IMG/VR virus record: IMGVR_UViG_3300031601_000011
Location: 1-32,908 of that record
Origin: a virus
Direction: 5' to 3' (one strand)
DNA: 32,908 nucleotides
The notes under the pieces: model-generated
Told to the model about the DNA's origin: nothing
Databases searched by the model: none
The model's input: only the letters and a program-made list of their open reading frames with translations
Part shown: in pieces, positions 8,388 through 16,579 of the stretch
Position numbering within the stretch: the stretch's first letter is position 1
How the letters are laid out: the number at the start of each line of letters is the position of its first letter
Position numbers and translations under genes: made by a program

Positions 8388-10490
8388 TTATTTTCGTATA
8401 ATTATCTGACCCTTCCTGAAGAACTGTTTCTTAGTGAAGTCTGATTTTGTTTCAACGGGCTTATGTCCCTGAGCAGCAAGCAATGCTAAACCGGCAGAGA
8501 TAGAAAGATCATATTTTGTCCGATCATCAATCTTGAAATTTACCCAATCCTCTAAGGTTCTCTCGAAATACATTTTACCAAATTCTAAAGTGTCTTCATT
8601 TAACCCAACATGATCATGTATATATGCTTCAATTGCTTGAGCATGTGCTTGTATAACATCTTTCGAGTTGGACGGTATACCTTTTGTTTTAGTCTTTGTG
8701 CTCTGGAATTTAGAACCTAAGTGCTCTGGTCTTTCCATAAGGAAATGATCATAACCTCTTGTCTCAAAGTATCTTGCAATTCCATACTTGTTATTTTCAA
8801 TCAATACAGGGTACCCGTAAAACTTTGCTGCCATTAAAACATCTTCATAAAATATTTTAGCAAGCGGGGGGCGAGATGCGTACTCAGCAACAAACATGTT
8901 CGATGGGTGTCCCATGTTGAACTTGTTGTAAAAATGACAAGCCCCCTTAGACCCTCTACCATCTACTGTTGCATCTATATCATAACTATCCACTCCGGCA
9001 CATCCTATCCAGGCGTTCTCAGGTGTGGATTTATTTCTTAGATCAGCAGGAGGCATCCAGGCTATACGCCATCTACCGTTTGCATCTGGCTTAAACATTA
9101 CCTCTGTATCTTTCTTTCCTCCTGTCCATACAAAGTTCCCTATAACTATAGGAGACGGATATAAGTCTTCATTGTATTCTACCTGCTCATAAATCTTTTG
9201 AACATTGAATAGAGATGCTTTGGCGCTGTCTCTAAATGCTTCGGCCTCTGAAAAGGGGAACTGACGTATTACTTCGTTAAGTTCATAAGAGTCGTTTACT
9301 AATGCCTTACGCTCATTCTTTAAATAGGTCTTAGCGCCTATAGATATAAGTTCACCGTACTCGGTATGCATAAGCGTATCTGGGTCTTCAACAACTGGTA
9401 ATCCATATTTATCAAAGAATCCTTCAAGCGCATCATAACTAGGTATAAACACTGAGTATAATCCACTACGTGTTCGTCCGTTATCATTTCTTTCCATTGG
9501 ATTGCTTCCATGGTATAAGTCCCTAAACTGCTTTCCTCCTCTGTCTAAAGGATTGACAGTGCTTCCAACTAATGCTTTACCGACTATTCTTCTACCGACA
9601 AGTAAACAAGTACGCTGTATCCTCCATGCTTCACGTATATCGTTTCCTTTCTCCCATTTACCTGCTTCATCAAGATAGAGTATATGTAGTTTCTCACCAT
9701 CATAAGCATTGGTAGTAGTATTCTTCCAGTTAATAATAGTATTAAGTGCGTCTCCACTTGAGGATGTTTTGTTTTTCTTAGTGATCCTTTTAGATGGTTC
9801 ACGAAAAGCAAGTTCCATACGTGGGTTGGTGGTACCGTCTTGAATAGGTTTAAAAAAGAATGGAAGTGATTTATATATAGGCACCACTTTCTTCATGAAG
9901 ATATTTTCCTGGGCATCTGTTCCTGTCTTAGACATGATACCAAGCAACTTCTCTTTTACCTGTGTACCTTCGTTTACAAGTATAGATGCAGACATATTAG
10001 TGTATCCAGATCGACGACATTTAACGTATATCTGACCAACACATCTAGGATCTCTTATACAGGCTTCAAGATGTACGAATAGTTTCCTTTGAAAGTCGAG
10101 GAACGACGGGTAGCCAATGTCAATCTTACACCATTGCAAGAAAAAATAATGGTTCCCGGTGATATAGGTAGGTACCCCGTTGTTGTAAAACCATAATCCA
10201 TCTTTACGTCTTTTAAATTCTTCACTAACATAGGGGGTATATTTCTTACGAAAAGTTTCCGGCATCTCCATCCACTCTTCCATTGATCTTATACGCTTTA
10301 AATCTTCAGGTAGTTCTTGGCGAACCCATCTTTGATCTTCTTTTTTCTTGTCGTGAAATAGAATTTTTCTTGAAGTAGGTTTTTTTGGGAACTGTATAGG
10401 CAAATCATAGTATATCTCAACATCTCCTTGTGTATTATCACGGCATATGTTGACAACGACCTCTTGTTCTACTTCTACTAAACCCGCCAT
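8388..10490 (-). CDS. terL: Terminase large subunit (ATPase plus nuclease)
   Basis: 700 residues. The ATPase domain has KCRRSGYT at 157-164 as Walker A, a hydrophobic LHILYLDE at 268-275 as Walker B (D274, E275) and STVNP at 310-314 as the coupling motif. The Walker A is a deviant type: the lysine is at the front (K157) and a tyrosine takes the canonical lysine place, as in phage lambda gpA (KSARVGYSK). The C-terminal RNase H-like nuclease has D501 (GVDSYDID), E565 (VLIENNKYG) and D661 (KYDLSISAGLAL). It pumps DNA into the prohead and cuts concatemers. The portal gene follows and a small coiled-coil candidate TerS precedes it. Confidence 0.93.
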   Translation of the reverse strand: MAGLVEVEQEVVVNICRDNTQGDVEIYYDLPIQFPKKPTSRKILFHDKKKEDQRWVRQELPEDLKRIRSMEEWMEMPETFRKKYTPYVSEEFKRRKDGLWFYNNGVPTYITGNHYFFLQWCKIDIGYPSFLDFQRKLFVHLEACIRDPRCVGQIYVKCRRSGYTNMSASILVNEGTQVKEKLLGIMSKTGTDAQENIFMKKVVPIYKSLPFFFKPIQDGTTNPRMELAFREPSKRITKKNKTSSSGDALNTIINWKNTTTNAYDGEKLHILYLDEAGKWEKGNDIREAWRIQRTCLLVGRRIVGKALVGSTVNPLDRGGKQFRDLYHGSNPMERNDNGRTRSGLYSVFIPSYDALEGFFDKYGLPVVEDPDTLMHTEYGELISIGAKTYLKNERKALVNDSYELNEVIRQFPFSEAEAFRDSAKASLFNVQKIYEQVEYNEDLYPSPIVIGNFVWTGGKKDTEVMFKPDANGRWRIAWMPPADLRNKSTPENAWIGCAGVDSYDIDATVDGRGSKGACHFYNKFNMGHPSNMFVAEYASRPPLAKIFYEDVLMAAKFYGYPVLIENNKYGIARYFETRGYDHFLMERPEHLGSKFQSTKTKTKGIPSNSKDVIQAHAQAIEAYIHDHVGLNEDTLEFGKMYFERTLEDWVNFKIDDRTKYDLSISAGLALLAAQGHKPVETKSDFTKKQFFRKGQIIIRK

Positions 10491-10550
10491 CTTTGTTGTA
10501 CATTAAATTAGTAGTCCCAGTAGATGCTGCTGGCTCTAATGAATACTTGA

Positions 10551-10847
10551 TTACCTTGAGAATTGTTCTGCGAACCCTCCGGAATAATCTTGCTCTTCTT
10601 TAATTTCGCCACTTTCCTTAAGAGTCTTAATAAGTTTAAGAAGTCTTTCCCTTTCAATGATAAGTTCTTTAGCATCTACAGCGGTAATTTTAATTGCTTG
10701 AAGTTCTGCTTTTCTTTGAGAACCGCTAAGTTCTTGGTCTACAGGTTTTTGTATTTCATTGATCATATTATCAATAGCAATCTGCATTGCTTCAACAAGT
10801 CTCTGCGCTGTACTTATATTGTTATACTGTTTCGAGGACCTTGCCAT
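10551..10847 (-). CDS. Small coiled-coil protein, candidate terminase small subunit
   Basis: 98 residues, strongly helical and charged (RKAELQAIKITAVDAKELIIERERLLKLIKTLKE). It ends 60 bases before the large terminase starts and overlaps the 3' end of the GroES-like gene by 26 bases. Small terminase subunits usually sit just upstream of TerL and have a coiled-coil oligomerisation segment, which is the basis for the suggestion. No DNA-binding helix-turn-helix is obvious at the N-terminus (MARSSKQYNNISTAQRLVEA), so the assignment stays tentative. A packaging accessory or scaffolding protein is the alternative. Confidence 0.6.
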   Translation of the reverse strand: MARSSKQYNNISTAQRLVEAMQIAIDNMINEIQKPVDQELSGSQRKAELQAIKITAVDAKELIIERERLLKLIKTLKESGEIKEEQDYSGGFAEQFSR

Positions 10848-11469
10848 AGATGTGCTTTAAGTAGACTCTGAATAATTTCTCACCATCCACATCCATTAAG
10901 TAGTCAGCATTCTTTCTGATTATTACTTTATCTCCAGGATATAGATTTAATTCCTCTAGACGATCAGAACCAAACCTTATATAACCATATTGGTTGTACT
11001 CTCTTTCTTTGTCTATCAGTTCAACAACACTACTCTGTAGTTCTTGTTCTTGTTCTGCGGGTACTAAAAACACCCATTCGCCTAGCAGTTTTATTTCACC
11101 AGTTTCCTTACTCTTATATGCATAAGCCTGGCAAGACAGTGGATCATACCCTCCTTCGTAATAAACTATATATACATCGTTGTTAGGATCAAGCCACTGA
11201 CCTCTTTTAGAACTCTCTTCTAATTCATTAACACCGTCCTTAAGCACCAAGTGATTACCTCCAAGCACAACGTGATGATGAAAATACATAGTATCTCCTA
11301 CGGATGCACCTGTGTCATACTTCTCTGGCACCCCTACAATTTCGCCTTCCATGGTTCTATGCTTGAACTCATCGAATCTTGTGTCTAAGAAAATTTCTTC
11401 TCCGTTGACGGTTACACTGTCCCGTGTTACACTAGGTACTTTTACCAGGAAATGTTTTAGAGGCCTCAT
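10822..11469 (-). CDS. GroES-like co-chaperonin (two half-domains)
   Basis: 215 residues. The N-terminal half has the GroES pattern of a basic first strand, a possible mobile loop (residues about 20-40), GEIVGVP, then SVGDTMYFHHHVV, which matches the family's G-E-V-h-x-V-G and V-G-D-x-V-x-F steps. The C-terminal part repeats it: LYPGDKVIIRKNADYLMDVDGEKLFRVYLKHIYGKV matches the GroES end (GD-V then a DI-A-V-like tail). Phages such as T4 (gp31) carry their own co-chaperonin to let host GroEL fold the capsid protein; the same role is inferred here. A long insert between the halves makes the protein about twice normal GroES size. It shares one base with the preceding gene's stop. Confidence 0.55.
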   Translation of the reverse strand: MRPLKHFLVKVPSVTRDSVTVNGEEIFLDTRFDEFKHRTMEGEIVGVPEKYDTGASVGDTMYFHHHVVLGGNHLVLKDGVNELEESSKRGQWLDPNNDVYIVYYEGGYDPLSCQAYAYKSKETGEIKLLGEWVFLVPAEQEQELQSSVVELIDKEREYNQYGYIRFGSDRLEELNLYPGDKVIIRKNADYLMDVDGEKLFRVYLKHIYGKVLETV

Positions 11470-12047
11470 TATAAAACTCGTAATACGTTATTTTCTGTAT
11501 CCTCAAACTTTAATTTCGTAGTAGGAGCAGCGTCCCATAGATTTATTGCTAGAGCAGATCTTGTTCCTTTCGTGACCGCTGTTACCCGGTGCTCGTGGCT
11601 ACCAGCATCAAAGATGATCATTCTATTATACTTCGCTTCGATGCGCTCAGGCTCCCTGTCAGGGCCATTGGAGAATATCTCTAGGTATCCACCTTCAATT
11701 TCCATTTGCAACGGATAAAACACTGTACCTATAATAGGAGAGGAAAGTTCTCCTTTTGATTTCCAAAGGTCTTCATCTTTGTCTAGGTGTAAGTTTAGGT
11801 CACATACAGATTTACCCTCACCATACTGACCAGTCCAATACTCAAACCCATCAAGAGACACAGACTCGTATATAGGATTTTCTTCCCATATATATGATAT
11901 CAATCTTTTCTTTAATGTATCTGTTGGAGAATTCCACCATCCGTTCCACCAAAAGTAGGTGCCGTTTTCTGAGAAAAACTTTTCCTTGTTGAACTCAACT
12001 TCCATAAGGAGTTCGGTGTCTTTAATAAAATTGTCTATTACTATCAT
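11469..12047 (-). CDS. 2-oxoglutarate/Fe(II)-dependent oxygenase (prolyl hydroxylase type)
   Basis: 192 residues with the double-stranded beta-helix metal site: H87-x-D89 in LHLDKDE, a distal histidine at H151 or H153 in GSHEHRV, and R163 in KGTRSALAINLW, which would bind the 2-oxoglutarate carboxylate. The segment GGYLEIF (119-125) fits the central strand. This is the pattern of the P4H-like 2OG-Fe(II) oxygenases common in marine phages. The substrate is unknown: hydroxylation of a phage or host protein or of a sugar is possible. The gene overlaps its downstream neighbour by one base and its upstream neighbour by four, so it is part of the late operon. Confidence 0.85.
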   Translation of the reverse strand: MIVIDNFIKDTELLMEVEFNKEKFFSENGTYFWWNGWWNSPTDTLKKRLISYIWEENPIYESVSLDGFEYWTGQYGEGKSVCDLNLHLDKDEDLWKSKGELSSPIIGTVFYPLQMEIEGGYLEIFSNGPDREPERIEAKYNRMIIFDAGSHEHRVTAVTKGTRSALAINLWDAAPTTKLKFEDTENNVLRVL

Positions 12048-12283
12048 TCGAAGTCACAATCATGTTCAATTAATACTGGCATATCATCAACAGTCTTCCA
12101 AAGCATGACGCCTTGTTCCTTGTTGTAGATGTATACAAGATAGCGACGAATTCCATATTTAACAAAACATCTCTCGTCTAATATGATTGAGTCAATTACT
12201 GATTCACCTGCTGACTGACCTACATAGTAAGCCATTGCATCTTTCGGGTTCTGCCCGATGATGATCTTTCGAATAAGTTCCAT
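12044..12283 (-). CDS. Small protein of unknown function
   Basis: 79 residues, starting MELIRKIIIGQNPKDAMAYYVGQ, with no signal peptide or membrane segment. Its stop overlaps the start of the oxygenase by four bases (ATGA arrangement), so the two are probably translationally coupled. The IxxGxNPKDAMAYxVGQ start looks familiar from other marine phage small proteins near virion genes, but I cannot attach a function. Confidence 0.72.
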   Translation of the reverse strand: MELIRKIIIGQNPKDAMAYYVGQSAGESVIDSIILDERCFVKYGIRRYLVYIYNKEQGVMLWKTVDDMPVLIEHDCDFE

Positions 12284-12288
12284 TCCAT

Positions 12289-12594
12289 TTAGTTTAACCA
12301 GTAGTTTATGGTTGATGAATCTGGATTATCGTCTTTGTCTTCAAAATAATCGTTATAAGATTCTACTACTGAATTTATCATTAATTCAAATTCTTCTTCT
12401 TCTACCATATGCATACCGCACATGAATTCGTACTTGTCGTTTGTGTCTAATACTTCGTCTCCTGGTATAAAAGATCCAAAGCAGTATATAGACGTGAAGT
12501 CCTCCTTGCCTCCGTAAGCGTCCATAAGGTCATCGATCTCAGAGAGTTTTAAACGGAGTTTTTTAAAGAAATCATTTCTATCACTGTCTGTCAT
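12289..12594 (-). CDS. Small acidic protein of unknown function
   Basis: 101 residues, very acidic in the second half (MVEEEEFELMINSVVESYNDYFEDKDDNPDSS). It lies between the fibre-like structural gene, whose stop overlaps its start by one base, and the 79-residue gene 5 bases further on. The strong negative charge would fit a DNA-mimic, chaperone or virion accessory protein, but nothing in the sequence decides this. Confidence 0.68.
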   Translation of the reverse strand: MTDSDRNDFFKKLRLKLSEIDDLMDAYGGKEDFTSIYCFGSFIPGDEVLDTNDKYEFMCGMHMVEEEEFELMINSVVESYNDYFEDKDDNPDSSTINYWLN

Positions 12595-13577
12595 TATAAG
12601 GTTGCGTTATCACCCATGTAATCAACCTCCAGAGATGTTTGGGTGGCATACACGTTAACACCAAGCCCATCGGCTTTACCCGTAAGTCTAACCATATAAC
12701 CTGACACTCCATCCGAATAATAAAGAGCCTGGAGAGTAATTGTACTTATTTCACCTGCGTCTGCTGATGTTGTTATACTTCGAATGATTGTCCCTCCAAC
12801 TTCTATATTAAAGTCAGCACCCGCTGTTAGAATCACTTGGATTGTTCCTGTTATTCTAAACCATCCTTCAATCTCGTTGATTAGAACAGCATCTCTTGGA
12901 TCAGAAACTGTACCGAGAGTCAAGCCATTGAGTGGTGGACTAGCAGTGTTTACGAGTGTACCAAAATATACTGAACTCCCAGTTGCTGTAGTTGAAGTAG
13001 TCGCCGAACTGTCCTCGTATATCTCTGCGTACGAACCAATCGCGACAACCGCTGTAGTGCTCATTTGTATGGTTGCACTTTGACGAGCAAACATAATGCC
13101 TTGCGTTAACGTTCCAGCGGTTATAGAATTACCTACTGCCGTTGCTAAATCTGATTGCTCAATGTATTTATAAGCACTGGTGCTTTCGTCCCAGATCAGA
13201 TACTTATCATTAGTCGCTGGCTGAGTGATTTGACTTAGTAGCGCTGGGTCTTTTAATTCAATAGTGCTACCCGTTGCAGACAGTGGGGTGTTTGCTGTGA
13301 TCGATGCAGTACCAATTGGACTGGTGCTGAGGTTACGAGTAACTACAACCCCGCTACTAGACAGCATAAGAGCAGAAGTAACTGAAGTTGATGTAGAAGG
13401 TGTCCCAGATATTTTAAGAGCACCTGTGGTCTCTACTGTATCAGTGGATATTTTTAATGCTGAGTTATTACCTGCTCCATCTTGAACTACTTGTTCTGAA
13501 GAGCCTACATTGCTGTTTGCTAGTTTAAGCAAAAGGTTAAATGTATCTTTTATTTTATTTCCGCTAAGTGATGCCAT
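12594..13577 (-). CDS. Fibre-like virion structural protein
   Basis: 327 residues from ATG 13577; an upstream in-frame start at 13616 would run into the opposite gene. The N-terminus (LSGNKIKDTFNLLLKLANSNVG then VVQDGAGNNSALKIS) is the typical start of phage tail or head fibre proteins that pack onto the virion by this segment. The body is rich in Ser, Thr, Ala and Gly, with short beta-type repeats (ALKIS, STSTSVTSALMLSSSGV) and a C-terminal beta-domain from about residue 200. It is divergent from the winged-helix gene, with only 14 bases between the two start codons. Confidence 0.75.
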   Translation of the reverse strand: MASLSGNKIKDTFNLLLKLANSNVGSSEQVVQDGAGNNSALKISTDTVETTGALKISGTPSTSTSVTSALMLSSSGVVVTRNLSTSPIGTASITANTPLSATGSTIELKDPALLSQITQPATNDKYLIWDESTSAYKYIEQSDLATAVGNSITAGTLTQGIMFARQSATIQMSTTAVVAIGSYAEIYEDSSATTSTTATGSSVYFGTLVNTASPPLNGLTLGTVSDPRDAVLINEIEGWFRITGTIQVILTAGADFNIEVGGTIIRSITTSADAGEISTITLQALYYSDGVSGYMVRLTGKADGLGVNVYATQTSLEVDYMGDNATL

Positions 13578-13591
13578 ATGATTATGTTTGT

Positions 13592-14050
13592 ATGAGCAAA
13601 GATACTGATATGCCAAAAAGTACCGTAGACCGAAAGAAATTATTTCGATCGTTCTCTAAGATAGACAAAAAGTTTATTAAAGAAAACTATCTGAACAATA
13701 TTACATTTCTATACAGAGACGCGAAGCACAACTATAACCTCACTAGATTAGAGGTAGACTTCATCATGTTTATTTATGACCTGGAGTTTTGGACGATTAA
13801 GTATGTCGCAGAGGCAATGAATAGAAGTGAGACTCAAATGCGCAAAGACTTTATCTGGAACATAAAGAAAAAAGGGTACATATATAAGCACTTCGATAAA
13901 CTCACTCCTAGTGATAAACTAGAAGATCACATATTTAGGGATGAGACTAAGTATAATTACGCTGTACGTTATGCTTTATCACAAAAAGGTAGGCTTGTAG
14001 TAGCCAGGCTTTATAGAAAGATGCGCGGAGAAGAAGATTTTAACTTTTAG
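13592..14050 (+). CDS. Winged-helix (MarR-like) DNA-binding protein
   Basis: 152 residues from ATG 13592 (starts at 13571 and 13610 are also possible). The pattern NLTRLEVDFIMFIYDLEFWTIKYVAEAMNRSETQMRKDFIWNIKKKGYI is a helix-turn-helix followed by a wing, and it ends in a second motif seen in such phage proteins (YALSQKGRLVVARLYRKM). It is the only rightward gene inside the leftward late block. Its start faces the fibre-like gene 14 bases away, and its end overlaps the next leftward gene tail to tail by 11 bases. That placement suggests a regulator of the flanking late genes or of itself, which is inference. Confidence 0.72.
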   Translation: MSKDTDMPKSTVDRKKLFRSFSKIDKKFIKENYLNNITFLYRDAKHNYNLTRLEVDFIMFIYDLEFWTIKYVAEAMNRSETQMRKDFIWNIKKKGYIYKHFDKLTPSDKLEDHIFRDETKYNYAVRYALSQKGRLVVARLYRKMRGEEDFNF

Positions 14051-14246
14051 CCTTGCGTGCAGCGTCCATTGCCGGATCACTTTTACCCTTAGCGTGTGTT
14101 ACAATTCTAAATGGCGCCTCTGGTGAAGCACCTTTATGAGGTTTGTAATCTCCTTTCATTAAGAAGTGACGACCACCTTCTGTCATCCAGTGGTAACCCT
14201 TTGGTGCTGAGACCTTTACAGATTTATTGCTTTTCTTTAGTTTCAT
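14040..14246 (-). CDS. Small basic protein of unknown function
   Basis: 68 residues, rich in Lys (MKLKKSNKSVKVSAPKGYHWM, then DPAMDAARKAKS). The motif PKGYHWMTEGGRHFLMKGDY is distinctive, and similar short basic proteins are familiar from phage virion gene clusters. It overlaps the stop of the winged-helix gene by 11 bases on the other strand and its start abuts the next gene's stop by one base, so it is the end of a run of four small late genes. A role in the virion is inferred only from position. Confidence 0.68.
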   Translation of the reverse strand: MKLKKSNKSVKVSAPKGYHWMTEGGRHFLMKGDYKPHKGASPEAPFRIVTHAKGKSDPAMDAARKAKS

Positions 14247-14830
14247 TATCTGTAGTTTTTACGCATTTCATCAATTGCCTTACGGTTTTGAGAAACAAAT
14301 TGTGAATCTTCTTTACCTCGTTGTTTTTTTATTTCACCTTTTGATGTGTCATATACGTACTGACCTGTCTGACTGTTTAACTTTCTTCCGTATATCTTAT
14401 ACAAAGGGTCAACCATCTTTGGCTGAACAGGGTCTGGATTAAGAATGTTTTTAGTTTTTAGTTTGATCAATGCTTCAAATGGATTAGAACTGCGTTTTGT
14501 CTGCATGTTCTTGATACCCATGTTAGGAGAATACTTAGAATCATAACCCTGTTTAAATCCGGTCTTAATACGATTTGGATATGCGTCCCCTTCCTTTCCG
14601 GTTGCTGAACCTCTGTACGTTCTATCTGTACTATAATCATAGTACCCAGTGTCGGACTTACCTGTACGATCTCTGGAGAACTTACCAATTACTGCATCTT
14701 GAATCTCTCCAAGGTTACCGTCTGGATCACTAACCTCTCCATCCTTCCCATCAAAAAATTTAGAGTCCGAAGTATAAGTACCTGAAGTAGTAGTCGTGTC
14801 ACCTGTCGCTAAACGGAATCTTTTCTTCAT
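14246..14830 (-). CDS. Low-complexity basic protein, candidate virion component
   Basis: 194 residues with no obvious hydrophobic core: rich in Asp, Gly, Ser, Tyr, Lys and Arg, with repeated Tyr-containing motifs (SDTGYYDYSTDRTYRGS, QTGQYVYDTSKGE). It overlaps its downstream neighbour by one base and is separated from the 132-residue gene by 11 bases. Composition is that of a disordered, DNA- or virion-associated protein. Nothing identifies a family. Confidence 0.7.
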   Translation of the reverse strand: MKKRFRLATGDTTTTSGTYTSDSKFFDGKDGEVSDPDGNLGEIQDAVIGKFSRDRTGKSDTGYYDYSTDRTYRGSATGKEGDAYPNRIKTGFKQGYDSKYSPNMGIKNMQTKRSSNPFEALIKLKTKNILNPDPVQPKMVDPLYKIYGRKLNSQTGQYVYDTSKGEIKKQRGKEDSQFVSQNRKAIDEMRKNYR

Positions 14831-14841
14831 AGGTTTGATAC

Positions 14842-15240
14842 TTATTTATTTGACGACCTACCTGCGGCGGCTTTTGCAGCCATCCCTGCTTTGCCATATT
14901 TTTTTACACCAATTGAATATGCTATAGCGTCAGCGGATTCTTTACTCTTGCCAGACTTTTGAATAGAAGAACTTAATTTATTGAACGCTCCACCAGTCTT
15001 GTAACTTTTAATACGTCCCTGTGGGAGTTTCTGTGCATCTACACCTCTAACCTTTAGTTTTTCTTTGACAGCCTTCTTAGGCATCTTAACAAGTTCGCCA
15101 GATTCCTTATAATAAAGTTTGCCATCCTTGACCTCGTACATGTCAGGATTAAAAATCTCTTCAGCAACACCTTGATTAGTATACTTACTTAAACCTAGTT
15201 TGTCATTAAGCGCTCGTCTGAATTTCTTTGGCTCACCCAT
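14842..15240 (-). CDS. Basic virion-associated protein with KSKESADAIAYSIG motif
   Basis: 132 residues. The C-terminal half, KSGKSKESADAIAYSIGVKKYGKAGMAAKAAAGRS, is a recurrent phage motif (S-A-x-AIAYSIG-x-KKYGK-x-GM) found in small basic proteins of phage virion gene clusters; I recognise the pattern but not a named function. The N-terminal half has MYEVKDGKLYYKESGELVKMPKKAVKEKLK, which looks like a small beta-domain. It lies 2 bases from its upstream neighbour and 11 from the downstream one. Ejected or capsid-associated protein is the most likely role. Confidence 0.72.
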   Translation of the reverse strand: MGEPKKFRRALNDKLGLSKYTNQGVAEEIFNPDMYEVKDGKLYYKESGELVKMPKKAVKEKLKVRGVDAQKLPQGRIKSYKTGGAFNKLSSSIQKSGKSKESADAIAYSIGVKKYGKAGMAAKAAAGRSSNK

Positions 15241-15242
15241 TG

Positions 15243-15488
15243 TTAGCGACCTAACTTAGATAACACTGCATTGGCATGCTTCTCAATCTGGGCCTCTGTA
15301 GCGCCGTCCTTACGCATCTGCTCAACCTCGCGGTCTACTTGGTTTTTGAGTTTTACATATGCTCTCTCACCTGCCGCTTCTTTTCTTTCTTCCTCTGTAG
15401 GATACTTGTATCCCTTAGGTTTTGGTGGTCCAAATACTTTGGGTTTTTTTTGCGGTGGGTTCTGCCCACCTACTCTGTATTTCTTCAT
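15243..15488 (-). CDS. Small basic, proline-rich protein
   Basis: 81 residues. The N-terminal third is basic and proline-rich (NPPQKKPKVFGPPKPKGYKYP), the rest is a charged helix that could form a coiled coil (EEERKEAAGERAYVKLKNQVDREVEQM). Its start overlaps the stop of the methyltransferase by four bases, so it is translated from the same message. Function is unknown; the neighbours suggest a virion or assembly role. Confidence 0.68.
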   Translation of the reverse strand: MKKYRVGGQNPPQKKPKVFGPPKPKGYKYPTEEERKEAAGERAYVKLKNQVDREVEQMRKDGATEAQIEKHANAVLSKLGR

Positions 15489-16084
15489 TGTCTTGTTATT
15501 TCAAAAATAATATCATCAGACCTGTTACTCATTTTACTAAAGTCAAAGGTACAAAATTCCACTGCAAGTTCTGGATCTATAGCATTGCGCAGTGACTCTA
15601 TATGTCTAATGTCCTGTATATCCTCAATAATCATCTTGCCACCTGGCTTGACCTTACATAGATAGTTCTTTATACAATAAACCTGAGAGGGTAAACTATG
15701 GGGGCCATCATCTATAATATAATCATAGGTATCATCTTCAAAGGAATCAACAGTGCTATCTATATACCCATCTAGGATATATAATTTTGCACGAGGGTAC
15801 GCTGTATCTCCAGCCATCTCATGGAAGTTTGTAATGGTTTCTTCCCATATGTCCACACCTTCTATAATAGCATTGGTAAACCACTTATGCCACAACATAA
15901 TGCTACCGCCAGACATCACACCCAACTCCAATATATTACTTACTCCCTCTCGGTCTGTGAATTCTTTGCTGTAATAGTTTTGGATATAAGAATGATGACT
16001 CCCCTTGTCAGTCAACATGCTGCCACGAGGATCTGGGTGGACCAACTCTGCTCTGTATATCTTCTCTAACTCTGATTTTGCCAT
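15485..16084 (-). CDS. Class I SAM-dependent methyltransferase (CmcI/sugar O-methyltransferase type)
   Basis: 199 residues from ATG 16084. LELGVMSGGSIMLWHKWF (about residues 53-70) is the SAM-binding motif I (E/DxGxxxGxS), and DTYDYIIDDGPHSLPSQVYCIKNYLCKVKPGGKMIIEDI has the acidic motif and the DDG-SH pair seen in cephalosporin hydroxylase/rhamnosyl O-methyltransferase-like enzymes, which use Asp, Asp and His to hold a metal. These enzymes usually methylate sugar hydroxyls. In the phage it may decorate virion or host glycans; a second, FkbM-type methyltransferase is at 24732. It is the first gene of the leftward block, back to back with the gene at 16111. Confidence 0.85.
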   Translation of the reverse strand: MAKSELEKIYRAELVHPDPRGSMLTDKGSHHSYIQNYYSKEFTDREGVSNILELGVMSGGSIMLWHKWFTNAIIEGVDIWEETITNFHEMAGDTAYPRAKLYILDGYIDSTVDSFEDDTYDYIIDDGPHSLPSQVYCIKNYLCKVKPGGKMIIEDIQDIRHIESLRNAIDPELAVEFCTFDFSKMSNRSDDIIFEITRQ

Positions 16085-16096
16085 ACACAAATATAG

Positions 16097-16104
16097 TATC
16101 TTTG
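16097..16104 (+). promoter_or_regulatory. Bacteroidetes -7 box (TATCTTTG) before 16111
   Basis: TATCTTTG matches the Bacteroidetes -7 consensus TAnnTTTG and lies seven bases from the ATG at 16111, so the mRNA would be almost leaderless. A good -33 TTTG is not found at the usual 19-21 base spacing (the nearest, at 16077-16080, is 16 bases away), so strength is uncertain. Confidence 0.5.
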
Positions 16105-16110
16105 TCTTCT

Positions 16111-16563
16111 ATGGAACTACGTGTAATAAGAATGTACAGTCAAGACGATTTTACTATCGGGGCATTGTATTTAGAGAATGAGAACGGCAGAGAGTTTCTC
16201 TGTTTTACCCTTGAAGACGAACACCGTGATAAGAAGGTAAAAGGGGAGACAAGAATACCTAAGGGCAAATATCAAGTCACACTTAGAACAGTGGGAGGGT
16301 TTGATAAAAGATACGAGGGTAAGTTTCCTAAAATGCATAAAGGGATGTTATGGGTTAGAGATGTGCCAGGATTCGAATACATACTAATACACATTGGGAA
16401 CACTGACGAGAATACAGCAGGCTGTTTACTTGTTGGAGATTCCGCAGACATGAAGGGGATGATAGGAAGAAGTACAAACGCATACAAGAACATATACCCA
16501 CGGATATCCAATGAGTTACTTAAGGATAATGAGGTGTGGATCACTTACGAGGACTTTGCTTGA
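16111..16563 (+). CDS. DUF5675 family protein
   Basis: 150 residues from ATG 16111. The family pattern is complete: an N-terminal strand pair ending in CFTLEDE, RIPKGKYQVTLR, then FEYILIHIGNTDENTAGCLLVGDSAD, which contains the conserved IHIGN-x-x-x-(D/E)T-x-GC. A histidine and a cysteine following HxGN...GC resemble the L,D-transpeptidase-like active site, so a cell-wall enzyme is possible, but the family's function is not established. The gene is divergent from the late block and has its own TATCTTTG promoter box, so it may be expressed early or independently of the genes to its right. Confidence 0.75.
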   Translation: MELRVIRMYSQDDFTIGALYLENENGREFLCFTLEDEHRDKKVKGETRIPKGKYQVTLRTVGGFDKRYEGKFPKMHKGMLWVRDVPGFEYILIHIGNTDENTAGCLLVGDSADMKGMIGRSTNAYKNIYPRISNELLKDNEVWITYEDFA

Positions 16564-16579
16564 TTGAGTGTTTTATCCT

